From assembly GCA_017513625.1 (NCBI GenBank), contig JAFXEW010000022.1, positions 1-40,470 of the forward strand: 40,470 bases of DNA, given 5' to 3'. The notes under the pieces are model-generated. The model worked only from the letters and a program-made list of their open reading frames with translations, ran no database searches and was not told where the DNA came from. Within the stretch, counting starts at the first letter, position 1. Each line of letters begins with the position of its first letter. Source of the DNA: Lachnospiraceae bacterium (GTDB taxonomy: Bacteria; Bacillota; Clostridia; Lachnospirales; Lachnospiraceae). This document shows, in pieces, positions 23,573-31,247 of this stretch. The position numbers and the translations under genes were made by a program.

Positions 23573-26008
23573 ATGAAATTCGGTTTTTTTGATGATGTGA
23601 ACAAAGAATATGTCATCAACACTCCCAAGACTCCCCTGCCCTGGATTAATTATCTGGGGTGCAACGAGTTCTTCAGTCTGATTTCCAACACCTGCGGCGG
23701 CTATACCTTCTATAAAGATGCAAAACTGCTGCGACTGACCCGTTACCGCTACAACAATGTTCCTACCGATATGGGAGGTAAATACTTCTATATCAAAGAC
23801 GGCGACACTGCCTGGAATCCCGGCTGGATGCCCATGCAGACAGAACTTGACTCTTATGAATGCCGTCACGGTATCGGATACAGTAAGTTCTCCGCATCCA
23901 AAAATGAGGTCAGTGCAGAGCTGCTTACCTTTGTACCCATGAATGACAATTGTGAGGTAACATCCGTCACCATCAAAAATAACAGCAATAATACCAAGAA
24001 TATAAAACTTTTCTCTTATGTGGAATGGTGTTTGTGGAATGCTGATGACGACATGAAAAATTTCCAGCGTAATCTCAGCATCGGCGAAGTTGAAATCGAC
24101 GGTTCCGCTATTTACCACAAAACCGAATACCGTGAACGCCGCAATCATTACGGCGTATATTCCGTAAATGTACCCGTGGACGGCTTTGATACCGAAAGAG
24201 ATGCTTTTCTGGGTCATTACAGAAGCGCTTCCAATCCTGAAGCAGTAGAAAACGGCAGTTGCACAAACTCCGTAGCCAGCGGCTGGTCGCCCATTGCCAC
24301 ACATCAGATTAATATCAGTCTGGCTCCCGGGGAAGAAAAGAATTTTATATTTGTTCTCGCATACATAGAAAATGAACAGGAAGAAAAGTGGGAAGCGCCG
24401 CATATTATAAACAAGACCAAAGCACGTGCATTACTGTCCCGCTATGAAACCGCAGAGGACGTGGCAAAAGCTTTTGCCGGTCTGCAGGAATATTGGAACA
24501 ACCTTTTATCCAAATATCAGGTAAAGTCCGGAGATGACAAGGTAAACCGTATGGTTAATATCTGGAATCAGTATCAGTGTATGGTTACCTTTAATATGTC
24601 CCGTTCCGCTTCCTATTACGAATCCGGTATCGGCCGCGGCATGGGCTTCCGTGACTCCTGTCAGGATTTACTGGGCTTTGTCCATTTGATTCCTGACCGC
24701 GCAAGAGAACGAATCATCGATATCGCCTCCACACAGTTTGAGGACGGCAGCGCTTATCATCAGTACCAGCCCCTGACCAAGAAGGGCAATTCCGATATCG
24801 GAAGCGGCTTTAACGATGACCCCCTGTGGCTCATCGCAGGCACAAGCGCATATATCCGCGAAACAGGCGATATGTCCATTCTTTCCCAAATGGTTCCCTT
24901 TGACAATGACGAGAGCAAAGCTACTCCCCTTATGAACCATTTGAAGCGTTCCTTTGATTATATAGTAAACCATAAAGGTCCTCACAAATTGCCTTTAATC
25001 GGACGTGCGGACTGGAATGACTGTCTGAACCTGAACTGCTTCTCCGAGCATCCCGGTGAATCCTTCCAGACCTTCGGTCCCAGTGAAGGCCCTGTGGCAG
25101 AGTCCGTGTTTATCGCAGGTATGTTTGTAAAATACGGTGAAGAATATGCGCAACTTTGCGACTTGCTGGGTGATACTACCGAAGCTGAATATGCCCGCAA
25201 GGAAGTGGCGGTAATGTACGACACCATTCTGGAAAGCGGCTGGGACGGCGACTGGTTCATCCGCGCTTACGACGCCTTCAGCCAAAAGATTGGTTCCAAA
25301 GAATGTGAAGAAGGCCAGATATATATCGAGCCGCAGGGCTTCTGTGTACTGGCCGGTGTAGGTGTGAAGGAAGGTCTGGCTGAAAAAGCCCTTGACTCTG
25401 TTAAAGAAAAGCTGGATACCAAGTACGGCGTAATGATTCTCCAGCCTGCTTATACACGCTACCATCTGGAGCTTGGTGAAGTTTCTTCCTATCCTCCCGG
25501 ATACAAGGAAAATGCAGGAATCTTCTGCCACAACAATCCCTGGGTATCCATTGCGGAAACTGTTATCGGCAGAGGTGACCGTGCTTTTGAAATATACAAA
25601 AAGACCTGTCCTGCTTATATCGAAGATATCAGTGAGATTCATCGCACGGAACCCTATGTATACTCACAGATGGTTGCCGGCGCCGATGCTCCCAGACACG
25701 GTGAAGCCAAAAACAGCTGGCTTACCGGTACTGCCGCATGGACCTTCGTAAATGTATCACAGTATATCCTTGGTATTTATCCCACCCATAACGGTCTGCA
25801 GGTAAATCCCTGCCTCCCTGACGGATTCGGTGATTTTACCGTTGAAAGGGAATACCGTGGATGCAAATACCATATCAGCGTAGTGAATCCCGCCAATGTA
25901 CAAAAGGGTGTGACAAAAATGTCTGTGGACGGACAGGAAATTCCCGGTAATATTATTCCTTATGACGCATCCAAAAAGGACTGCAATGTAGTCATAACAA
26001 TGGGTTAA
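23573..26008 (+). CDS. Cellobiose phosphorylase, GH94
   Basis: An 811-residue intracellular GH94 enzyme that converts cellobiose and phosphate to glucose 1-phosphate and glucose, saving ATP. The length equals that of clostridial cellobiose phosphorylases, shorter than cellodextrin phosphorylases. Family features in order: the N-terminal beta-sandwich start [15 protein letters not shown], the substrate-site [14 protein letters not shown] (about 346-359), the [12 protein letters not shown] block with the catalytic Asp (480-483 region), and a C-terminal beta domain ending [14 protein letters not shown]. Paired with the divergent importer and LacI-family regulator. A strong AAAGGAG site, two operators and a terminator frame it. 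Activity on cellobiose rather than another beta-glucobiose is by similarity. Confidence 0.93.
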   Translation: MKFGFFDDVNKEYVINTPKTPLPWINYLGCNEFFSLISNTCGGYTFYKDAKLLRLTRYRYNNVPTDMGGKYFYIKDGDTAWNPGWMPMQTELDSYECRHGIGYSKFSASKNEVSAELLTFVPMNDNCEVTSVTIKNNSNNTKNIKLFSYVEWCLWNADDDMKNFQRNLSIGEVEIDGSAIYHKTEYRERRNHYGVYSVNVPVDGFDTERDAFLGHYRSASNPEAVENGSCTNSVASGWSPIATHQINISLAPGEEKNFIFVLAYIENEQEEKWEAPHIINKTKARALLSRYETAEDVAKAFAGLQEYWNNLLSKYQVKSGDDKVNRMVNIWNQYQCMVTFNMSRSASYYESGIGRGMGFRDSCQDLLGFVHLIPDRARERIIDIASTQFEDGSAYHQYQPLTKKGNSDIGSGFNDDPLWLIAGTSAYIRETGDMSILSQMVPFDNDESKATPLMNHLKRSFDYIVNHKGPHKLPLIGRADWNDCLNLNCFSEHPGESFQTFGPSEGPVAESVFIAGMFVKYGEEYAQLCDLLGDTTEAEYARKEVAVMYDTILESGWDGDWFIRAYDAFSQKIGSKECEEGQIYIEPQGFCVLAGVGVKEGLAEKALDSVKEKLDTKYGVMILQPAYTRYHLELGEVSSYPPGYKENAGIFCHNNPWVSIAETVIGRGDRAFEIYKKTCPAYIEDISEIHRTEPYVYSQMVAGADAPRHGEAKNSWLTGTAAWTFVNVSQYILGIYPTHNGLQVNPCLPDGFGDFTVEREYRGCKYHISVVNPANVQKGVTKMSVDGQEIPGNIIPYDASKKDCNVVITMG

Positions 26009-26038
26009 AACAATTTTTCATAAACATTCTCCTTAAAG

Positions 26039-26068
26039 AAAAGGGAGCCCCATAAAGGGCTCCTTTTT
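26039..26068 (+). terminator. Terminator of the GH94 gene
   Basis: GGAGCCC-CATAAA-GGGCTCC flanked by A and T runs (TTTTT), 30 bases after the stop codon. Confidence 0.88.
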
Positions 26069-26080
26069 CTCTGTCTGCAA

Positions 26081-26359
26081 TTAGATTGTCACGGCCTTCC
26101 ACTTATCCAAAGGACAGGACTGATGCTTCAGCACTGCCCTAAGTTCCACATAACATCCACAGTGCCTGCACATTCCCTGCATCAGACTCTCGCATTCTTT
26201 GCAGAGACCCAGGCGCTCTTCATATATATCCTCCTCTGCTTTCTTATCCGCATCCAGATTCTCAATATAATCACCGAGATTTTTAAAATACACATCCTTA
26301 TCATTCATGTCCCTAAGCAGACACTTCTTGCATATACGTCCCATACCATTCTGTTCCAT
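26081..26359 (-). CDS. Small Cys-rich protein, DUF6171-like
   Basis: 92 residues with two Cys clusters that could form zinc knuckles: C10-x-x-C13 in ICKKCLLRD, then CKECESLMQGMCRHCGC (about 53-69), with a further Cys in HQSCPLDKW near the C terminus. This arrangement matches the short DUF6171 proteins of Lachnospiraceae as I recall them; function is unknown. It has no membrane segment and no signal. The start follows GAGGATAGGTT. It is convergent with GH94 and not obviously part of an operon. Confidence 0.75.
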   Translation of the reverse strand: MEQNGMGRICKKCLLRDMNDKDVYFKNLGDYIENLDADKKAEEDIYEERLGLCKECESLMQGMCRHCGCYVELRAVLKHQSCPLDKWKAVTI

Positions 26360-26503
26360 AACCTATCCTCTGTTACAAGTCCTGCACCAATAACCCAATT
26401 ACATTTTTACTATATCATATAGCAACAGGATTATCTTTTCAAATATATCGTGTTGCATTTTGAAATTTCTACGTATGCAAGGGTTCCTCCTTAACCCTTG
26501 CAA

Positions 26504-26537
26504 AGAAAAAAGCACCTCATCAAGAATGAGATGCTTG
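26504..26537 (-). terminator. Terminator of tRNA-Arg
   Basis: On the minus strand AAGCATCTCAT-loop-ATGAGGTGCTT followed by TTTT. Confidence 0.85.
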
Positions 26538-26541
26538 TACG

Positions 26542-26615
26542 TGTGCGTTAGAAGATTCGAACTCCCGACCTTTTGGTCCGTAGCCAAACGCTCTATCCAG
26601 CTGAGCTAAACGCAC
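26542..26615 (-). tRNA. tRNA-Arg (anticodon ACG)
   Basis: GTGCGTTTAGCTCAG start, AACGCAC plus A end, anticodon arm TTTGG-CTACGGA-CCAAA giving ACG (read as ICG). It is a single-gene unit with its own promoter. Confidence 0.95.
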
Positions 26616-26647
26616 ATTTGTTGCGTGGTCTCCCTACAACATTGATT

Positions 26648-26676
26648 ATTTTAACTTCATTCCTCTTAAAAGTCAA
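26648..26676 (-). promoter_or_regulatory. Sigma-A promoter of tRNA-Arg
   Basis: On the minus strand TTGACT (26671-26676), 17 bases, TAAAAT (26648-26653). Confidence 0.8.
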
Positions 26677-26861
26677 GCATATTTTTTTATTTTTTAAAAC
26701 AATTTTATCCCATTATTTTCACAGCCCGAAAAACCATCTTGTTCCTATAAAAAAACACAGTTTTTACTTGTTTTTTTCCTTTTTGTGATATACTGTTAAA
26801 TAGTGATTTTTATGTGAGTTTCATCTTACATTTCGCACTATTTTATTTTCAGGAGGATACT

Positions 26862-27581
26862 ATGCTTGAATTAGTTAACCTCTCTTTTCAGGTTCCTGAC
26901 AGCACAGGTAAACCTAAGGAGATTATAAAAAACATAAATCTGACGCTTAAAGATCATACTTTAACTGCTATCACAGGACCTAACGGAGGCGGCAAATCCA
27001 CTTTAGCCAAACTGATCATGGGTATTGAACGTCCCACTTCCGGACGGATTCTTTTTGATGGTCTGGACATTACCGACATGAGCATTACGGAGCGTGCAAA
27101 TGCAGGCATCAGTTTTGCCTTCCAACAGCCCGTACGTTTCAAGGGCGTCAAAGTAAAGGACCTGATTACCCTTGCAGCGGGCAGCAAGCTTTCCACAGCA
27201 GGCGCATGCGAATATCTGAGTAAAGTAGGTCTGTGTGCCCGGGATTATATCAACCGCGACGTGGACGGCAGTTTATCCGGCGGCGAGCTGAAACGTATCG
27301 AGATTGCTACGATTATCGCACGTAACACTCCCCTCTCCGTTTTCGATGAACCGGAGGCCGGAATCGATTTATGGAGTTTTAACAACCTGATTAAAGTATT
27401 TGAAGCCCTGCATGAAACCAGTGAGAACTCTCTTCTGATTATTTCTCACCAGGAACGCATCTTGAATATTGCGGACGAAATCGTCGTAATTGCGGACGGC
27501 CTTGTAAAGGCGCAGGGCCCCAAGGACAGCATTCTTCCCGAACTGTTAAACGGTACGGAAGGTTGTAAATTTTATCAGTAA
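26862..27581 (+). CDS. SufC-like iron-sulfur assembly ATPase (SmsC)
   Basis: A 239-residue ABC ATPase without a membrane partner. Walker A GPNGGGKST (39-47), signature LSGGELKRIEIA (about 143-154), Walker B with switch Glu in LSVFDEPEAGID, and His in IISHQER are present. It is followed 48 bases later by a SufB/D-type scaffold. This two-gene set is the minimal SUF (SMS) system for building Fe-S clusters, known in archaea and many anaerobic Firmicutes. The ATG at 26862 follows AGGAGGATACT; an upstream frame from 26814 adds residues with no ribosome binding site. Confidence 0.9.
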   Translation: MLELVNLSFQVPDSTGKPKEIIKNINLTLKDHTLTAITGPNGGGKSTLAKLIMGIERPTSGRILFDGLDITDMSITERANAGISFAFQQPVRFKGVKVKDLITLAAGSKLSTAGACEYLSKVGLCARDYINRDVDGSLSGGELKRIEIATIIARNTPLSVFDEPEAGIDLWSFNNLIKVFEALHETSENSLLIISHQERILNIADEIVVIADGLVKAQGPKDSILPELLNGTEGCKFYQ

Positions 27582-27629
27582 TCCGTTCCGGATGATACTG
27601 TGATTTTTAAATTTGAAAGGTATAGTAAT

Positions 27630-28547
27630 ATGGATCAGATTCAGATGACTTTATTAGAGCAGATAACAGGTCTCCACGAAGTACCTGCAGGCGCTTATAA
27701 TATCCGCGCTAACGGCGAAAGTGTACAGAGAAGCACCACTGCCCACATAGATATCGTAACCAAAGAAGACAAACCCGGCATTGACATCATTATCAGGCCC
27801 GGTACCAAAAATGAAAGCGTTCATATCCCCGTAGTACTCAGTCAAAGCGGATTGACTGAAATGGTTTATAATGATTTTCACATCGGCGAAGACTGCGATG
27901 TGACCATTGTTGCAGGATGCGGCATACACAACGGCGGAGACCGGGACAGTAAGCATGACGGCATCCACAGCTTTTACGTAGGAAAAGGTTCCCGCATACG
28001 CTATGTGGAAAAGCATTATGGCAGCGGCGAAGGCACCGGCGAACGTATCATGAACCCCATTACCAATGTAGAACTGGCCGAAAACAGTTATATGGAAATG
28101 GAAACAGTCCAAATCAAAGGAGTTGACTCTACAAAACGAATTACCAATGCCACCATCGGTGACGGCGCCAAACTCATTATTACCGAACGTCTGATGACAC
28201 ATGGCAGTCAATATGCAGAATCCGAATTTAATGTTGACTTAAACGGTATTGATTCCAGTACCAATGTAATATCCCGTGCCGTTGCCAAGGATGATTCCAG
28301 ACAGTTGTTCCTAGCTAAGATTAACGGCAACCAGAAGTGTGCCGGCCATTCCGAGTGTGATGCCATTATTATGGGTAATGCGAAAATTAGTGCCGTTCCC
28401 GAAATCACAGCCAATTGCGTGGATGCGGAACTGATTCATGAGGCTGCTATCGGCAAAATTGCAGGAGAACAGCTGATAAAACTGATGACCTTGGGACTTA
28501 CTGAAGCACAGGCAGAAGAACAAATCGTAAACGGATTCCTAAAATAA
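27630..28547 (+). CDS. SufB/SufD-like Fe-S scaffold protein (SmsB)
   Basis: A 305-residue member of the SufB/SufD beta-helix family, shorter than E. coli SufB (about 495) and SufD (about 420), as expected for the single scaffold of the two-gene system. The conserved C-terminal block is present: GNQKCAGHSECDAI, NCVDAELIHEAAIGKIAGEQ, then LTEAQAEEQIVNGF. Cys in C-A-G-H-S-E-C and N-C-V-D are candidates for cluster ligands. An earlier CGIHNGGD also stands out. The start ATG at 27630 follows GAAAGG; a first in-frame codon at 27600 is less likely. No SufS or SufU gene is adjacent, so sulfur would come from a cysteine desulfurase encoded elsewhere. Confidence 0.88.
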   Translation: MDQIQMTLLEQITGLHEVPAGAYNIRANGESVQRSTTAHIDIVTKEDKPGIDIIIRPGTKNESVHIPVVLSQSGLTEMVYNDFHIGEDCDVTIVAGCGIHNGGDRDSKHDGIHSFYVGKGSRIRYVEKHYGSGEGTGERIMNPITNVELAENSYMEMETVQIKGVDSTKRITNATIGDGAKLIITERLMTHGSQYAESEFNVDLNGIDSSTNVISRAVAKDDSRQLFLAKINGNQKCAGHSECDAIIMGNAKISAVPEITANCVDAELIHEAAIGKIAGEQLIKLMTLGLTEAQAEEQIVNGFLK

Positions 28548-28574
28548 AACAGCGCCGCATTTAGCGGCGCTGTT
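28541..28574. terminator. Bidirectional terminator between smsB and the GGDEF gene
   Basis: AACAGCGCCGC-loop-GCGGCGCTGTT. The better T tract (TTTTATTTT) is on the minus strand. Confidence 0.8.
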
Positions 28575-28626
28575 CTCATATACATATTCTAAAAAAATTA
28601 TTTCCCGGCTTCATGCATCTGTTTCA

Positions 28627-30492
28627 TCATATACATAGCAGATCTGCCCCACGGAAATATTCTTCAATGGATAAATCCATATTGGGATCCACCAGCGTAT
28701 AACCGATGCTGGCACTTAAATGATAGGGTAATTTCCCCTCTGATTTCATTTCTATCCGTCGGATAATGCTCTGTTTCATTTCCTCTGCCATCTGCCTGGA
28801 TTCACACTCTCCTACCAGCACGAACTCATCACCGCCATAACGAACTGCATACCAGCCTACCGGTAACGACTCTCTGATGGCTTCTGCCACAGTAATGATT
28901 GCAACATCACCCTGTAAATGACCATACTGGTCATTGATATGCTTCATACGATCAATATCCACTACCATAATAGCCCCGTATAATCCTTCTTTACGGCACT
29001 CTTCCAGACGCGGAATAGAATATTTCTCATATCCTTCTCTATTATACAAACCTGTAAGCTTATCCGTCATGGATAATATGTTCAGCTGTCTGTTCAGCAG
29101 CTCCATTCTTACATTCTGTCTGGCCCTTTCCAGACCGTTTGCCAGATGCTTATTCAGCGTATACAGGTAAAAATCTTCCAGCAAATTCACCGCATCGCGG
29201 AGAACCGTATAGCCTACACTTATTCCTCTGATATGTATGGGTGCAAACAGATAGATATGGCTCACTGAAGCATCTGCATCATAAAATGGTACTAATTCAC
29301 GCCGGTTAATATAAACAGAATCCTGTGTCACCCCATTCTTCATGGAATAAATCACACGCATGCTGTCCCCATAACCCTCTTTACGGGTCTCTGCACTTCC
29401 TTCTATAGAATCCACATAGAGGTCATCAACGCATAACGCAAAATTATCTCCTTCATACATATGTCCGCTTTCAAATACAGATTTCAGTGCCCGATGCACA
29501 TCACCCTTGGCTTTTGCCCATACCATACATTCATCCATGGCTGCAGTATGCCAACTGAACATGGTACTGCCGGAAGACTTGGTATATGACTTATGAAAAG
29601 CCAATAAACGTTTTCTATTGGCCGCATGGTCCAACACGCATCCGCAACTCTCTTTGGAAACCAGTTTTGTTTCAAACTGTATCTTGGCAGCCTCAGGCCC
29701 TTTATCAATACACTCAACTAATCGTAAAACACCACGATAGCAACACTCTTCTGTCTGTCGTTCCACGGTAGTAAGCGCAGGATAAAACTCCTGCCCGTAT
29801 TCCAGGAAGTCAAAACCGGTCACTTTTACCTGCTCCGGCACGGATATACCCATATTTTCAAGGGTAATACAAACACCGATTGCCATATTGTCATTGGCAC
29901 AAACAATCACATCCGGCAAATAATCATGACTTGTCAACCAATTGTGAACCTCAAAGCCAGCTGAATAAAAGCTCCAATCACCATAGAGCTTATTCTCTTC
30001 AGGCAATGTCAAATCATAGGAAGCCATTACCTGCTGTAAGACCGTCAAACGTTCCCGGCAATCCTGATGCTCCGGCGGCCCTCCAAGCCATAAGAATCTG
30101 GAAGCCCCATGAACCGTTATCATATGGGATACTAATTCTTTCATACCGGACGCATTATCAGTAAGGACACAGTCCATACCTTCAACATCATAATTCAGGC
30201 ATACTGCCGTAACACCTGCCTGTCGTATTTTCTCTGTGATGACATTTATTTCTCCCATGGAAGCCAGTGTATTCCCCAACATTAATACACCGTCAAAATC
30301 CCTTAAATCAGGAAGATTGAGTATATTTAATTCACCACGGATATTATCCTCCATATCAGTGAATGTTGCATAATCTACAAACAGGAATATGTCAGCACCG
30401 CATTCTTCTGCGCCTTTTTGTATCCCTTTTACACATAACGAAAGATATTCATTATTCCAGCCATTTGCAAATACCGCAATTTTACGTTTCAT
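28627..30492 (-). CDS. Soluble sugar-sensor-like/GGDEF diguanylate cyclase
   Basis: About 621 residues. The N-terminal half (about 1-285) is a LacI/Peripla_BP_3-type ligand-binding domain (KIAVFANGWNNEYLSLCVKGIQKGAEECGADIFLF start, later VTGFDFLEYGQEFYPALTTVERQ), without a DNA-binding domain, signal peptide or membrane segment. A middle region (about 290-455) contains CGCVLDH and may be a linking sensor. The C-terminal GGDEF domain (about 465-621) has an intact RYGGDEF (553-557). It should therefore make c-di-GMP in the cytosol in response to a small ligand, probably a sugar. I start at ATG 30492, after GGAGAGTGCAC; a GTG lies two codons earlier. Confidence 0.88.
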   Translation of the reverse strand: MKRKIAVFANGWNNEYLSLCVKGIQKGAEECGADIFLFVDYATFTDMEDNIRGELNILNLPDLRDFDGVLMLGNTLASMGEINVITEKIRQAGVTAVCLNYDVEGMDCVLTDNASGMKELVSHMITVHGASRFLWLGGPPEHQDCRERLTVLQQVMASYDLTLPEENKLYGDWSFYSAGFEVHNWLTSHDYLPDVIVCANDNMAIGVCITLENMGISVPEQVKVTGFDFLEYGQEFYPALTTVERQTEECCYRGVLRLVECIDKGPEAAKIQFETKLVSKESCGCVLDHAANRKRLLAFHKSYTKSSGSTMFSWHTAAMDECMVWAKAKGDVHRALKSVFESGHMYEGDNFALCVDDLYVDSIEGSAETRKEGYGDSMRVIYSMKNGVTQDSVYINRRELVPFYDADASVSHIYLFAPIHIRGISVGYTVLRDAVNLLEDFYLYTLNKHLANGLERARQNVRMELLNRQLNILSMTDKLTGLYNREGYEKYSIPRLEECRKEGLYGAIMVVDIDRMKHINDQYGHLQGDVAIITVAEAIRESLPVGWYAVRYGGDEFVLVGECESRQMAEEMKQSIIRRIEMKSEGKLPYHLSASIGYTLVDPNMDLSIEEYFRGADLLCI

Positions 30493-30616
30493 GTGCACTC
30501 TCCTATTGGCAAAATGTTAACAATATTAAAATACAGACATGTTCCCCTTATCACACATTTTAACATACATAAGGTTTTATTTCCACTAATATATACTATA
30601 AATACAAATATTCAGA

Positions 30617-31204
30617 TTATACCCTTTTTTTGTATTCCCTCAAAAATACATCCGCGGGCAAGTTAAGAAGTCCTGCCTGCATTTCCCCCTCTTCATAATG
30701 TACCAGGCTCACTCCGCAATTAATCAAAAACTCCGGGACATCCTTTTCATCCATTATATCTCTAAGCAGGCTACGTATAAGTCCTCCGTGGGTAACCACC
30801 AGAATGGATTCAGCGCCAAAACGCTGATACAGCTCCTCAACACCTCTTCTGCACCGTTCGGCCACCGATTCCTTACTTTCCACCAGCATATCTTCACCTG
30901 ATGCCCGTAACACATCTGCTTCCTCTTTGGTCAGTCCGGACAATCTGCCGAAATCTCTCTCAGTAAACTGCTCCATGGTATGTACATCATTGATTCCCAG
31001 ATAAGAGCCCACGATTTCGGCCGTCTGAACTGCCCTTCCCAAAGGACTGGACACGATATAATCAACGCTTAACCCCTGTAATTGTTCTCCGCACGCATGT
31101 GCCTGAAGAATCCCCCCTTCGTTTAACGGTACCTCTTCCAAGCCCTGTGCCCTTCTTTGCAGATTCCAGTCCGTAATTCCATGACGAACAAAATAAATAT
31201 TCAT
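30617..31204 (-). CDS. Histidine phosphatase family protein (phosphoglycerate mutase-like)
   Basis: 195 residues. The catalytic RHG is at residues 7-9 (MNIYFVRHGITDWN), with R58-like SSPLGRAVQTAEIV and the second catalytic His in VVTHGGLIRSLLRD. This is the branch-2/CobC-like clade of broad-specificity acid phosphatases and cofactor-dependent mutases. It is too short for classical GpmA (about 230-250), so a phosphatase with unknown substrate is more likely. It lies 43 bases downstream of the kinase gene on the same strand and may share its transcript. Confidence 0.9.
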   Translation of the reverse strand: MNIYFVRHGITDWNLQRRAQGLEEVPLNEGGILQAHACGEQLQGLSVDYIVSSPLGRAVQTAEIVGSYLGINDVHTMEQFTERDFGRLSGLTKEEADVLRASGEDMLVESKESVAERCRRGVEELYQRFGAESILVVTHGGLIRSLLRDIMDEKDVPEFLINCGVSLVHYEEGEMQAGLLNLPADVFLREYKKRV

Positions 31205-31247
31205 ATACTTTCTGTTTCCTTTACTTCTGTGTTTCTTTACGCTCAGG

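Noticed and set aside
23546-24403. 285-codon open frame antisense to GH94
   Set aside because: Shadow of a strongly coding gene; composition is typical of antisense translation and it has no ribosome binding site.
27654-28211. 185-codon open frame antisense to smsB
   Set aside because: Shadow frame opposite a clearly conserved gene.
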